IMG/VR virus record: IMGVR_UViG_3300045825_000345
Coordinates: 1 to 23,943 of that record
DNA length: 23,943 bases
Direction: 5' to 3' (one strand)
Origin: a virus
How positions within the stretch are numbered: position 1 is the stretch's first letter; each line of letters opens with the position of its first letter. Shown in pieces: positions 1-7,627 of this stretch. The notes beneath the pieces were generated by a model, which did not search any database, was not told the origin of the DNA, and saw nothing but the letters and a program-made list of their open reading frames with translations. The position numbers and the translations under genes were made by a program.

Positions 1-50
1 GCGGTTTCGTCTTCGTCATCTTCGGGCGGTAGAGTAGGGCGAGTGGCCAT
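1..50 (-). CDS. Partial CDS, N-terminus only, runs off the left edge
   Basis: On the minus strand an ATG at 50 opens a frame that stays open to the window edge: MATRPTLPPEDDEDET. A GAGG Shine-Dalgarno lies 6 bases upstream, and the start is only 8 bases beyond the stop of the preceding 666-residue gene, so it looks like the next member of the leftward packaging/structural operon. In many tailed phages the portal gene follows the terminase at about this place, but 16 residues cannot establish that. Product unknown. Confidence 0.6.
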   Translation of the reverse strand, partial: MATRPTLPPEDDEDET

Positions 51-58
51 GGGAGTCC

Positions 59-2059
59 TCAGTTGAACAGTTCTGCGCGCAGGGCGTCTGCGATCTCTTG
101 AACGCGTGCTGGATTATAACCTTGAACTGGTGCTTGGGCAAGTCCTCCGGATGCGAAGCCCTCGCCACCTTTGGTGCGACCTTCATCCCAGAGCCCTTGG
201 AGACTCTGGCGCTCAGGCTCTGTCATGTAGTCGCTGAACACATGGCCCTTGTCCGCTAGCGTTTTGCGTTCAAGATCATTGAGCACGTCTCGGGTTCTGC
301 GGAGACCTGCATTCTCTATATCACCCACCTCGCTCCACTTACCGCTCTTGACGAAGTCCTGCACATAGGGCAGGTACTCCGCATTCGGCGCGCGGTTGGC
401 TTTGCCTTTGATTTGGACGATTGAAGGGTCATACTGCAAATGACGCAACCCGGTCACTGGGTCAAAGCGAGTTGATTTCATCTCACCTGGGCCAGCCTCT
501 ATCCCACGCGCTTGCATTCTTGCTTGCAGCTCAGGTGATAACTCACCCCATGGTAGTGCGCCCTCTGGGGCTTGAGTTCCAGGACGTACTTCAATCGTCG
601 TATGCGGAGTACCCTTGCTGTCCCGCAGACTGAAGATTCGGCTCCTGCCAGCTGCCACATCGTCACAATAACCCCCGACGCAGTGGCCCATGGTGTCGCC
701 TTCGTACTTCAGGGCGTCTTCAAGAGCCTTATTACCCTCAAAGCTATTGAACTGCACCATTGGGTCAGGTGAACCTTGATTAGGATGACCAAACCAACCT
801 GCATCTATACCTTCCCCATCTGGCCTCACAATACGCTTGAGGGTATAGCCGTTGTAAGGCTTTTCTTCTAGCGTATAGCCTGGAGGAAGCTCAGTGGCAA
901 CCTGCTTCTTCAACTCCACCCACCGGAACCCCTTCTCGGGGTAGTCCTTGTGGAGCACAGTCGCTGCGTTGTTGGCCTTGGCAGCGTTAGCCTCAACCTT
1001 CTGGGCTTCGCGCCATGCGTTGATAGCAGCCACACGCTCCACTGCCTGTGGTACGCTGACCTGTGGCAGGCTGCTGTACTTGAGCAGAAGTTCGGGCGGT
1101 AAGCCTGACGCTGGGTTAGTGGCGTTGCGCAGCTCGTCGATGAGGTGGTTGAAGCCGAGGTCTTGGGGTAGGCTGCGAGCTTCAGCTATGGAGTGTACTG
1201 GGGTATCAGGCGGCACCTTAGTGAGCCATGGATTGTTCGCAATGTTGGCATCAATCTCTGCAGGAACCCAAGAGTCGTTACCGACGATGGCACCTGCCTT
1301 GTTGTTGTACACCTTGATGTCTGCTGCCCCGTCCCATGCTTTTGCTGCAGGAGAAGTACCCATAGGCACCTGTCCAGGTTCCAAGAACTTGCCATGCATC
1401 TCGGGGCGGAAGTTCAGTGCCTCTGGGTTGACATGCAGCGTACCCCGCTCCGCTAGCGCACGGATTGGGTCACGCTCTGTCGCCATGTCGTTTTTGACGT
1501 AGCGCGTGAGCTGTTTGTCGATCCAGGCATCAACAGGGTTGGTCTTGGCAACAGCTGCTGCCCATTCCTTAGGTAATGTGCGCTGCACAACTCCATGGGC
1601 ATCAGATACAGAGCGGTACTTCTCAATGACGTCTTCGGGCAGGTTGCCCCAAATATCATCAACTCTACCTTTCTTAAGTCCAGCCAGCGCATCCTCCACA
1701 GATCCGGTCAACCAGTTGCCGCCGACGTTCTTGATGCTGGCACCCACAGGCATGCCCTTAGTCAGCTGTGCCACTTTGCTCAGTGGAGACATGAACTGCG
1801 GAGCTGCCATTAGCGCCTCTTCTGTCTCAGGCTTCATGCGCGTCGTCCAGCCCTTGCCTGATGTCAGATCTTCACCATAGGCTTTGCGCTCTATCGTCTT
1901 CTGTACCGCAGGAATACTGAGTAGGTCAGAGATCATAGCCACAGGCGGGTTGTCGTACCCGAAGGGCTTGCGTGCAAAGGAGTCAGCCTGTCCCAACTTC
2001 TCCGCTAGCCATGCTAGTGCCTCATTCTTGGTGGGGGTGGCTTGTATCTTAGACGGCAT
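59..2059 (-). CDS. PcfJ-like domain phage protein (666 aa)
   Basis: Function unknown. The recognisable part lies near residues 455-495, where MGHCVGGYCDDVAAGRSRIF is followed by SLRD and HTTIEV. This matches the C-terminal signature of PcfJ-like proteins, a family first named from a conjugative plasmid and common in phages, with no settled biochemical role. The N-terminal 350 residues show no domain I recognise. The C-terminus has a Gly-rich FASGGLA stretch of a kind often seen in phage virion-associated proteins. The start ATG overlaps the terminase large subunit stop by 11 bases, with a GAAGG ribosome site about 9 bases upstream, so translation is probably coupled to the terminase. Position between TerL and the next structural gene suggests a packaging or virion role, but this is inference. 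Confidence 0.85.
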   Translation of the reverse strand: MPSKIQATPTKNEALAWLAEKLGQADSFARKPFGYDNPPVAMISDLLSIPAVQKTIERKAYGEDLTSGKGWTTRMKPETEEALMAAPQFMSPLSKVAQLTKGMPVGASIKNVGGNWLTGSVEDALAGLKKGRVDDIWGNLPEDVIEKYRSVSDAHGVVQRTLPKEWAAAVAKTNPVDAWIDKQLTRYVKNDMATERDPIRALAERGTLHVNPEALNFRPEMHGKFLEPGQVPMGTSPAAKAWDGAADIKVYNNKAGAIVGNDSWVPAEIDANIANNPWLTKVPPDTPVHSIAEARSLPQDLGFNHLIDELRNATNPASGLPPELLLKYSSLPQVSVPQAVERVAAINAWREAQKVEANAAKANNAATVLHKDYPEKGFRWVELKKQVATELPPGYTLEEKPYNGYTLKRIVRPDGEGIDAGWFGHPNQGSPDPMVQFNSFEGNKALEDALKYEGDTMGHCVGGYCDDVAAGRSRIFSLRDSKGTPHTTIEVRPGTQAPEGALPWGELSPELQARMQARGIEAGPGEMKSTRFDPVTGLRHLQYDPSIVQIKGKANRAPNAEYLPYVQDFVKSGKWSEVGDIENAGLRRTRDVLNDLERKTLADKGHVFSDYMTEPERQSLQGLWDEGRTKGGEGFASGGLAQAPVQGYNPARVQEIADALRAELFN

Positions 2060-3632
2060 AGGGGTTTACCTTCACAGCATCGGGGCGTTTGCGGGGCAGG
2101 TCTTCGCGCACTGCTCGGGGCAGCGCCAGTAATCCCTCGTTCTTCAAGTATATGATAGCCTGAGTTGTGGTGTCAACGAGGTCGTCATGCTCACCCACCG
2201 GGAACTTGGCCATCTGTTTGAGCAGAGACTGTGCCCAGCTGACGTACTGTCCTGGATTCTTCTTCGACTCCGGTATCCACACCAGCCCCAACTCAATGAC
2301 AGGTGCAGCAGTATGCGCCCGCGTCACCTTGTCCGCGTTACCCGGGTTGTAGGGGATGACAGGCACCCCAGCTCTACGCAGGTCTTGGATCAAACTCTGT
2401 CCGGATGCCTTGGCCTCCACCAGCACTCTATCGGCCCTGCGGGGTTTGGTCGGGTGGCCCTCATGCGTCTTGCCCGTCGACCCACCGTACTCTGAACCCC
2501 ACTCATCCATCACCTTCGTCCGCAGGTCTGGGTACGACAGGTGCTCATCCCACGCATCCAGCAACATCGCGTTGCGTTTACTCTGGTGGCTGAAGATGCC
2601 CCAGACGGTACAGGCCGATGGGTCACCTGTGGTCTTTTCGGTGAAGGCGGTGTCGTAACTCTGTACCACAAACTCTAACTGAGGCACCTGTTTGTCTGCT
2701 GGCCACATCTGGAACGCAGACGTCTTCAGTAGCCCGCCCTCGGTTGGTGATGGGTTCTGCTGGAGCTGCCCCGATGCCCCATACTCCCCCAACAACTGCT
2801 TGAGCATGGTGAGCTCTGCCTCGCCAAAGCGCTCCGGACAGATGAGTTCCCCCTTCTTAGTACGGGGATCATACCCACCGAGCACCGTCTTGCGCTTAAC
2901 CCCGTCCCATTCCGCAGGGATACAGATGTGCTCCCACCCGCCTATGTCTTCCAGAATGTGGCCTGACACATCCTTCTCATGGAGTCGCTGCATGACAGTG
3001 ACCATGGCGTCCTTCTTGGGGTTGTTTAAGCGGGTAGACCAGACCTGATCGAACCACTCCAGGCACGATTCGCGCATTAGCTCCGATTGGGCATCCTGCG
3101 CGCCATGCGGGTCGTCCAGTAGCAGCCTGGATCCACCCTCCCCCGTTGCTGTACCCCCGACAGAGGTTGCTATCCGGTAGCCCGTCTTGTCGTTCTCAAA
3201 GCGCTGCTTGGCGTTCTGGTCGCCTGCAAAGGCAAACATATGCCCCCACCTTTCCTGGTACCACGGGGATTGAAGCAGTCGACGCGTCTTCAAGTTGTCT
3301 CTAGTGGACAAAGTGCCTGAGTAGGATGCACATAGGAACTTCTCCTCCGGCTTAGCTATCCACTCCCATGCCGGAAACATCACTGACACAATGGTTGACT
3401 TGCTGTGCCGAGGCGGGATGTTGATGAGTAGACGGCGGATGTCCCCTGCAGAAATCGCCTCTAGGTGCTCACATATCTCCTCTATGTGCCATGAACCTAC
3501 GAATGGGATGCCAGGTTCAACCACATGCCAACTCTGCTTCACAAACTCGTAGAGGTTCCCTTCTGCCGCCCGCCTCTCCTTCTCTGCCCGGATGAGTCCT
3601 AGGATGACAGCAGGGGACAGGGGTGCGTTCAT
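2049..3632 (-). CDS. terL: Terminase large subunit (TerL)
   Basis: The packaging motor: the ATPase translocates DNA into the prohead and the C-terminal nuclease cuts the concatemer. With the start at 3632 it is 527 aa, normal for TerL. The ATPase domain has a Walker A-like PPRHSKST (residues 73-80) and Walker B RLLLDDP (about 169-175). The nuclease half shows the spaced acidic residues of the RNase H-like fold: D in SYDTAF, E in VLVEAKASG and D in GEHDDLVD near the C-terminus. An open frame extends upstream to 3704, but its first 24 residues are Pro/Gly-rich and unconvincing. The ATG at 3632 forms an exact ATGA overlap with the upstream gene's stop, so I chose it. Terminase_6/gp17-like family. 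Confidence 0.96.
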   Translation of the reverse strand: MNAPLSPAVILGLIRAEKERRAAEGNLYEFVKQSWHVVEPGIPFVGSWHIEEICEHLEAISAGDIRRLLINIPPRHSKSTIVSVMFPAWEWIAKPEEKFLCASYSGTLSTRDNLKTRRLLQSPWYQERWGHMFAFAGDQNAKQRFENDKTGYRIATSVGGTATGEGGSRLLLDDPHGAQDAQSELMRESCLEWFDQVWSTRLNNPKKDAMVTVMQRLHEKDVSGHILEDIGGWEHICIPAEWDGVKRKTVLGGYDPRTKKGELICPERFGEAELTMLKQLLGEYGASGQLQQNPSPTEGGLLKTSAFQMWPADKQVPQLEFVVQSYDTAFTEKTTGDPSACTVWGIFSHQSKRNAMLLDAWDEHLSYPDLRTKVMDEWGSEYGGSTGKTHEGHPTKPRRADRVLVEAKASGQSLIQDLRRAGVPVIPYNPGNADKVTRAHTAAPVIELGLVWIPESKKNPGQYVSWAQSLLKQMAKFPVGEHDDLVDTTTQAIIYLKNEGLLALPRAVREDLPRKRPDAVKVNPYAV

Positions 3633-3820
3633 TCGAGGTCCCGCTTGATGCGCTCCAAGTAGACCACCGCATCCATCAACTCCTCCTGGAGGTGCTGGAG
3701 CCATCCCACAAGATCAATGTCCACACGCTCAGTAGTTACCCCGTACTTGGCCAATCCTACCTGAGAGCGTGAAAGAAACGCAGCACGCACCCGTTCAACG
3801 TTTTCATCAGGGCTTGTCAT
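3629..3820 (-). CDS. Small helical protein with MazG-like acidic motif
   Basis: A 63-residue protein (65 if the ATG at 3826 is used). AAGGTG lies one base from the first ATG but 7 bases from the second, so I prefer 3820. The sequence carries VGWLQHLQEELMDAVVYLER, an amphipathic helix with the EExxD spacing seen in MazG-type and related all-alpha NTP pyrophosphohydrolases. It is too short to be a full MazG domain and the second metal motif is missing, so enzymatic activity is doubtful. Similar short proteins occur beside terminase genes in other phages. It overlaps the small terminase subunit by 14 bases and the large subunit by 4 (ATGA), so all three are probably translationally coupled. Confidence 0.8.
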   Translation of the reverse strand: MTSPDENVERVRAAFLSRSQVGLAKYGVTTERVDIDLVGWLQHLQEELMDAVVYLERIKRDLE

Positions 3821-4274
3821 CGGCATTCACCTTGGCCATGATACTCTCCATCGTCTTAAGCTCGTTGTCCGACAAGTTGCGAAGGTTGACCCCGAGGTTG
3901 AGTGGGTTCTTTTCGTCCCCTTTCAACGTCACCGCTTGGAGCTTCGGATGGAGGTAACCTGCTACTTTCTCTGCTACTCCCGATGCTGCTCCCATCTGGG
4001 CCTGAGCAACGCGCAGTAGATACTCGCGCTTGTCACTGTCCTGCTCACCTTCCCGAGCGTTGAGTGCGATTTGGCCCTGATCGTAGGCCAACTTCATGGT
4101 AGTGAGCATCACCTCTAGAGGAGTAATGTCCATCGCTATCACCTTGTCCAACATCCGCTCCGTTAGACGCGCCTTAGCAAGCGCCGGGAGTGACGCCTTG
4201 GCATGGGCTACTACCAAGGAGGTATCCTTCTTCGGCCTACCGGCCCCTGTTCGCTTGCCGCCTGTGGTTGCCAT
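3807..4274 (-). CDS. terS: Terminase small subunit-like protein (TerS)
   Basis: 155 aa, two genes upstream of TerL and overlapping its neighbour. The N-terminus GKRTGAGRPKK is the basic Gly/Arg/Pro/Lys leader typical of one class of phage TerS/DUF5681-like proteins. It is followed by a helical core (TPLEVMLTTMKLAYDQ) and AGYLHPKLQAVTLKG, a combination that recurs in small terminase subunits of this class. TerS recognises the packaging initiation site and loads TerL. A strong Shine-Dalgarno (GAAGGGG) lies about 9 bases before the ATG. The call rests on pattern and position; it could also be annotated only as a conserved phage protein next to terminase. Confidence 0.78.
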   Translation of the reverse strand: MATTGGKRTGAGRPKKDTSLVVAHAKASLPALAKARLTERMLDKVIAMDITPLEVMLTTMKLAYDQGQIALNAREGEQDSDKREYLLRVAQAQMGAASGVAEKVAGYLHPKLQAVTLKGDEKNPLNLGVNLRNLSDNELKTMESIMAKVNADDKP

Positions 4275-4328
4275 GATTTAATTCCCCTTCTGATTCAAAC
4301 AATCAAACGCAGTTTGATATTTTATGGG

Positions 4329-4835
4329 TTATTCAACCGAATTCAAAGATTCTATCGCTATGACCTTTGTCAGTCCTTCAACGACTACCCTAGTGTCCCC
4401 CTCGTAAAAACCCGACAGCGCCCTGAGCTCCCCGCTTCTTACCCTATCGCTAAGGTCCTCAAAGAGCCAGCAATTGAAAGTTGCCAAGTCCACAGTCACT
4501 CGACAAATCATCGCACCAATGCGTCCAAACATGACCACATTCCAAGCCTTCCGATTCTGTCTATACATCAACACCGGAATGGCGCCTCCTGCCTGTTCTG
4601 CTTGTCGCAACGTCTGCTTCCACCACTTGTCTATTTCCAGCGTCTCGCAGCGCTTGACTTCAATCGCTAGATGCGAAAGTCCAGCAATGTCATGTCCGCC
4701 TTCGCGCGTTTGTTGCAAGTTCCGACGGAGAGCTGATTCCCCGAGCACGCTCTTGACCACATCTCCGAGTAGCTTCACAACTTCTCGTTCACCATCATGT
4801 CCCTTGTTTCGATTCCCGCCTGGTGCCAATGCCAT
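4329..4835 (-). CDS. PD-(D/E)XK endonuclease, Holliday-junction-resolvase-like
   Basis: 168 aa from the third of three tandem ATGs. AAAGGAG abuts the first ATG (4841) and is correctly spaced only for the third (4835), so that start is preferred. The fold signature is clear: E in GEREVVKLL (helix 1), D49 in EGGHDIAGL and E59-V-K61 in LAIEVKRCE, the D-(x)n-ExK core of the Hjc/VRR-type nucleases. It is the first gene of the terminase operon, lying just after the repeat-rich gap. A role in resolving replication or recombination branches before packaging is plausible; a packaging-accessory nuclease is the alternative. Substrate cannot be read from sequence. Confidence 0.82.
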   Translation of the reverse strand: MALAPGGNRNKGHDGEREVVKLLGDVVKSVLGESALRRNLQQTREGGHDIAGLSHLAIEVKRCETLEIDKWWKQTLRQAEQAGGAIPVLMYRQNRKAWNVVMFGRIGAMICRVTVDLATFNCWLFEDLSDRVRSGELRALSGFYEGDTRVVVEGLTKVIAIESLNSVE

Positions 4836-4926
4836 CATCATTCTCCTTTGAAAAATTCGCCTCTGAAAAATTTCAGAACTTACTGAACGCCCTTGAATCT
4901 CTTTATAACCCGTTATTGCGTCTTTA

Positions 4927-4946
4927 TAATCTGTAAGTCATTGATT
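4927..4946 (+). repeat. Left arm of 20-base perfect inverted repeat
   Basis: TAATCTGTAAGTCATTGATT here is the exact reverse complement of 5087-5106. The arms are 140 bases apart and the identity stops sharply on both sides. No flanking target-site duplication is visible. Confidence 0.95.
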
Positions 4947-5054
4947 TGTATGTATTTATAACAATATAACGTTTATAACATACACAATGTTTCATCTAAA
5001 AATCCCTCCCCCCGTACGAGTGTTATATTGTGTAGGAGTGTTTCTCTTTTTCCC

Positions 5055-5078
5055 GTTATAACGTTATAACGTTATAAA
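5055..5078. repeat. Tandem GTTATAAC palindromes (three 8-base units)
   Basis: Two exact copies of the self-complementary octamer GTTATAAC (5055-5062, 5063-5070) followed directly by GTTATAAA (5071-5078). It lies between the two arms of the 20-base inverted repeat. Head-to-tail A/T-rich palindromes of this sort are typical of protein-binding arrays (iterons or operators). Confidence 0.9.
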
Positions 5079-5086
5079 CCGTTTAG

Positions 5087-5106
5087 AATCAATGACTTAC
5101 AGATTA
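5087..5106 (-). repeat. Right arm of 20-base perfect inverted repeat
   Basis: AATCAATGACTTACAGATTA, the exact reverse complement of 4927-4946. Just beyond it, 5113-5127 (CGTTATA-A-TATAACG) is another odd-centred palindrome using the same GTTATA word. Confidence 0.95.
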
Positions 5107-5139
5107 GGTCCGCGTTATAATATAACGGTTTCACCCTGC

Positions 5140-7386
5140 TCACCCCTCAATCAGCACGTACGCTTTCGAAGACGTACCAAATTCCTGCGTTACTTGCTGG
5201 GTAGGGATTTCCCTAACCTCCCCTGCGTTCGCAAGCTCCTTCAAACAAGCAGCGATAGCGGCGCTTGCCCCGCGTCTGTCGTTCGCAAAGCACGAAACGC
5301 TTATCAATTTCTGCGAAATCAAGCTATATGGTATAACTCCTTTGGCCAACATCGCCAGCCACTTCGGGTCTTTTGTCGGGGGTTTTCCTGAGTTGAAGAA
5401 GGAGCGCAGCTTCTCGCGCAGGACGTTCATTTGCTTGGCATCCCCCTCTCCCACATCCCCGCGTTCGAAGCGCGAGGAGATGTAAGCCATATCAACTTCC
5501 ACAAATTCAATGGCCCATTTAGCATGAATTTCTGTGACCTGTGGCTTGGAGGGATTGCCCATCGCAGCCGCTAGTCCTGCCAGCCTCAGCGCCTTCAGAT
5601 GGGCGCGATTGAGCAGGCTCATGGATGCGCATTCTCCGTCCATCGCATTCATCCGCTTCACCACCTCTGCCTCAAACGCATCAAGTAACTTGGTAGCGGC
5701 ATCTGTCATGGGGATGTGGCAGTAGGTGGAGTTGCGGCTCATGTAGATGGCCGTCTCAACCGCTTTCAGCAGCTTGGCTAGAAGTGTGGGGTCCATGGTG
5801 AGGTTGCGCGATTTGCTGCCAATTTGTGCCCCACCTTGGTAGACGATGGTCAAGAAGCGTGGTACCAGGCCGTCCATGACCGACGCCTCTGTCAGCTTAT
5901 CAAAGAACGTCTCAGGGGTGGACACCCCGAGCATGCTGAAGGCAGGGGCGTCCAAGAGCTTTGTATTCTTCAGGCTATCAGAGTACACAATGGGGGACAG
6001 GGTTTTGAATTCCCCTGACTTGCTAAACAGGTCTAAGAGCGCGGCCTTGAGGGTGACTTCTGCCGCATTGGCCCGCGGGTCTGTCATGGCACACAGGCGT
6101 AGCCCGAACTCCCCAACAATGGCAAGGACCGACGGTATCTCCTTCTCCCCTAGCATGCGGACAAGGGCTGGGCCGGAGGCCAGGTTAGACGGCCCACGGA
6201 ATGTCTCAACCTCTGGGATGTGGGGACGCAGGGTCTGGTAAATGAGGTCAATGCCGTCCGACGCCCCCTCCTTCCCCTTGCCCGTCCCCGCAAGCAACAG
6301 TATGTATTGGTTGAGCCCGGTGTGGGAGATGTTGAAGTGACGGCCCATGACCCCTGCGCACCAGGAGATGGCGCCTGCGTAGGCGACCTCCTTTACGGGG
6401 TGGATGGATGCCCCATATATAAAGTCCGCCAAGTCCCCTAGAACGTCTGGTGGTCTTGGATAGCTCCTATTCACAACGCGGGGTGGTGGGTCTTTCGGTG
6501 GGGGGACTTTGAAGTTGGTGAAGTCGATGGGCTGGGGTTGATACTTCCGGATGTTCTGTATGGACGATTCCACATACGGGTCACGCGGGTTGTTTGCCTT
6601 CTGTCTCTGTCCCAGGTTACTTTGCCTGAAGAGGCGGGCGACCTGCTTGTCGTCACCAGAGTAGAACGCGAGGTGTGCCAGAAGCGCATGATCTGCCTCC
6701 GATTGTGACGGGTAGTCCCCATGCCACTTGCCTTCCCACAGTAACCGCACTGCTTCTGAATTGGCAGCATTGGCGATCTTCGTCAGCACCATATCGTCGG
6801 TGAGCACGGGCTGGTCAAACTTGGCATTGGGATTCTCTATCACTATGCGCTTGGCCAGCTTTAGTGCTGACACCGCCTCGTCCACCTTCCCCTGCCTCTC
6901 ATATATGGGGGCGGGAATGAGGACGTTGCCTGTAAAGATAGCGTAGCGCTTGGCATAGTACATCTCCATGCCCTTGATTTTGACGGCGTTGTCTACTTTC
7001 GCCTTCACTATGATGTGGTACCCCTGCCCGCTCTGACTGCGCTCTGTATACGACTGGAATGCCTGTACCCAGGACATAGACCGCTTATCCTGCTCTATCC
7101 ACATGGGGTCAGTGGCAGGCAGTATATTCCCATCCTCCCCCTTGGCTGCATCCAAATCAATGAACAGGTAGGGATCGGTTTCTGTGAATACCAGACCAAT
7201 GTGTGTGTACTGTTCGGTAAATAGCCCGTCCATGGCTTCCTGGAATGTGCCCCATGTAGAGGGATCGGTGCTGCTTGCTGCCTTGTAGGTTCGGGGATTG
7301 ATTGGGATCTTATTTTGGGCGCCGACCCACTGTGTAAGTTGGCGAAGTTCAAGCGGAATCGCTTCTATCTGCTCTGGTGATAGCAT
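5140..7386 (-). CDS. Primase-polymerase / DUF3987 helicase fusion (replicative primase-helicase)
   Basis: 748 aa, main replication initiator of the left arm. N-terminal half resembles archaeo-eukaryotic-type primase-polymerases of mobile elements: FIDLDAAK with D77-x-D79 as the metal site, SGQGYH (119-124) with the nucleotide-binding His, then RYAIFTGNV (147-155). A linker near 230-256 (ADHALLAHLAFYSGDDKQ, then RLFRQS) is like the PriCT region that follows such primases. The C-terminal half fits DUF3987 helicases, with a P-loop variant AGTGKGKE (366-373) in which the usual Ser/Thr after GK is Glu. The ATG at 7386 has no strong Shine-Dalgarno and is preceded by two copies of GGGCTGCCC. It probably primes and unwinds for the PolB encoded at the far end of the window. 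Confidence 0.88.
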   Translation of the reverse strand: MLSPEQIEAIPLELRQLTQWVGAQNKIPINPRTYKAASSTDPSTWGTFQEAMDGLFTEQYTHIGLVFTETDPYLFIDLDAAKGEDGNILPATDPMWIEQDKRSMSWVQAFQSYTERSQSGQGYHIIVKAKVDNAVKIKGMEMYYAKRYAIFTGNVLIPAPIYERQGKVDEAVSALKLAKRIVIENPNAKFDQPVLTDDMVLTKIANAANSEAVRLLWEGKWHGDYPSQSEADHALLAHLAFYSGDDKQVARLFRQSNLGQRQKANNPRDPYVESSIQNIRKYQPQPIDFTNFKVPPPKDPPPRVVNRSYPRPPDVLGDLADFIYGASIHPVKEVAYAGAISWCAGVMGRHFNISHTGLNQYILLLAGTGKGKEGASDGIDLIYQTLRPHIPEVETFRGPSNLASGPALVRMLGEKEIPSVLAIVGEFGLRLCAMTDPRANAAEVTLKAALLDLFSKSGEFKTLSPIVYSDSLKNTKLLDAPAFSMLGVSTPETFFDKLTEASVMDGLVPRFLTIVYQGGAQIGSKSRNLTMDPTLLAKLLKAVETAIYMSRNSTYCHIPMTDAATKLLDAFEAEVVKRMNAMDGECASMSLLNRAHLKALRLAGLAAAMGNPSKPQVTEIHAKWAIEFVEVDMAYISSRFERGDVGEGDAKQMNVLREKLRSFFNSGKPPTKDPKWLAMLAKGVIPYSLISQKLISVSCFANDRRGASAAIAACLKELANAGEVREIPTQQVTQEFGTSSKAYVLIEG

Positions 7387-7627
7387 AGGGGCTGCCCTGT
7401 CTAATTTATGTTGGAGGTGGGCTGCCCATTATGGTTGTTGCGTCTGTCCGTTACCACCCATTACGGTGTAAATAGCTTGGTGAATAGGTTATACCAATCG
7501 GACGTACCCACCCGATTAAAATTGATTTGGTATATTTAGGGTGAAGGTAGGGTTTACCCTATATGAGTATACTGGTATAGACCTACAATAAAGGCTCACA
7601 AACAAATTTTTCGAAAGGTACTTTATC
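7387..7627. promoter_or_regulatory. Divergent promoter/operator region between the two arms
   Basis: 241 bases separating the leftward primase from the rightward early genes. Contents: GGGCTGCCC twice (7389-7397, 7419-7427) next to the primase start; GGTTATACC (7487-7495) and GGTATATT (7529-7536); a 14-base palindrome TAGGGT-TT-ACCCTA (7548-7561); and TATACTGGTATA (7568-7579). Read on the minus strand, 7583-7566 is GGTCTATACCAGTATACT, 16/18 identical to the element at 14801-14818, and would supply a TATACT -10 for the primase. On the plus strand TACAAT (7584-7589) could serve the rightward genes, followed by a leader shared with 23076-23091. I found no good -35 boxes. Confidence 0.65.
7591..7606 (+). 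repeat. Shared 16-base leader AAGGCTCACAAACAAA, copy 1
   Basis: Identical to 23076-23091; the last 11 bases also recur at 8692-8702. All three lie shortly upstream of a start codon on the plus strand, with ribosome sites at or after their 3' ends. Here AAAGG (7614-7618) follows and the ATG is at 7628. Confidence 0.85.

Larger units (their letters stand above)
4836..5139. other. Repeat-rich, AT-rich intergenic region (candidate ori, packaging site or operator)
   Basis: 304 bases without a convincing gene, between the end of the primase gene and the terminase-side operon, both on the minus strand. It holds a 20-base perfect inverted repeat, a tandem GTTATAAC array, further TTATAAC-type sites at about 4903-4909, 4956-4962 and 4973-4979, a 10-base inverted pair ACAATATAAC (4961-4970) / GTTATATTGT (5023-5032), and a C-run near 5006-5014. 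The density of A/T palindromes is unlike the rest of the window. Candidate roles are a replication origin, terminase recognition site, or promoter/operator for the packaging operon; nothing here decides between them. Confidence 0.8.

Noticed and set aside
948-1502. 184-residue plus-strand frame within the PcfJ-like gene
   Set aside because: Antisense shadow with low-complexity Ser/Ala/Leu content and no start signals; the minus-strand 666-residue gene has motif support and operon context.
3633-3704. Longer N-terminus for the large terminase subunit
   Set aside because: The extra 24 residues do not resemble a terminase and overlap the upstream gene heavily; the ATG at 3632 gives an exact ATGA junction.
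5055-5078. CRISPR-like array in the GTTATAAC repeats
   Set aside because: The repeats are 8 bases, directly adjacent without spacers, and palindromic; this is a binding-site array, not CRISPR.
4927-5106. Insertion sequence or MITE bounded by the 20-base inverted repeats
   Set aside because: No target-site duplication on either side and no transposase remnant; internal repeats fit a regulatory or origin site better.
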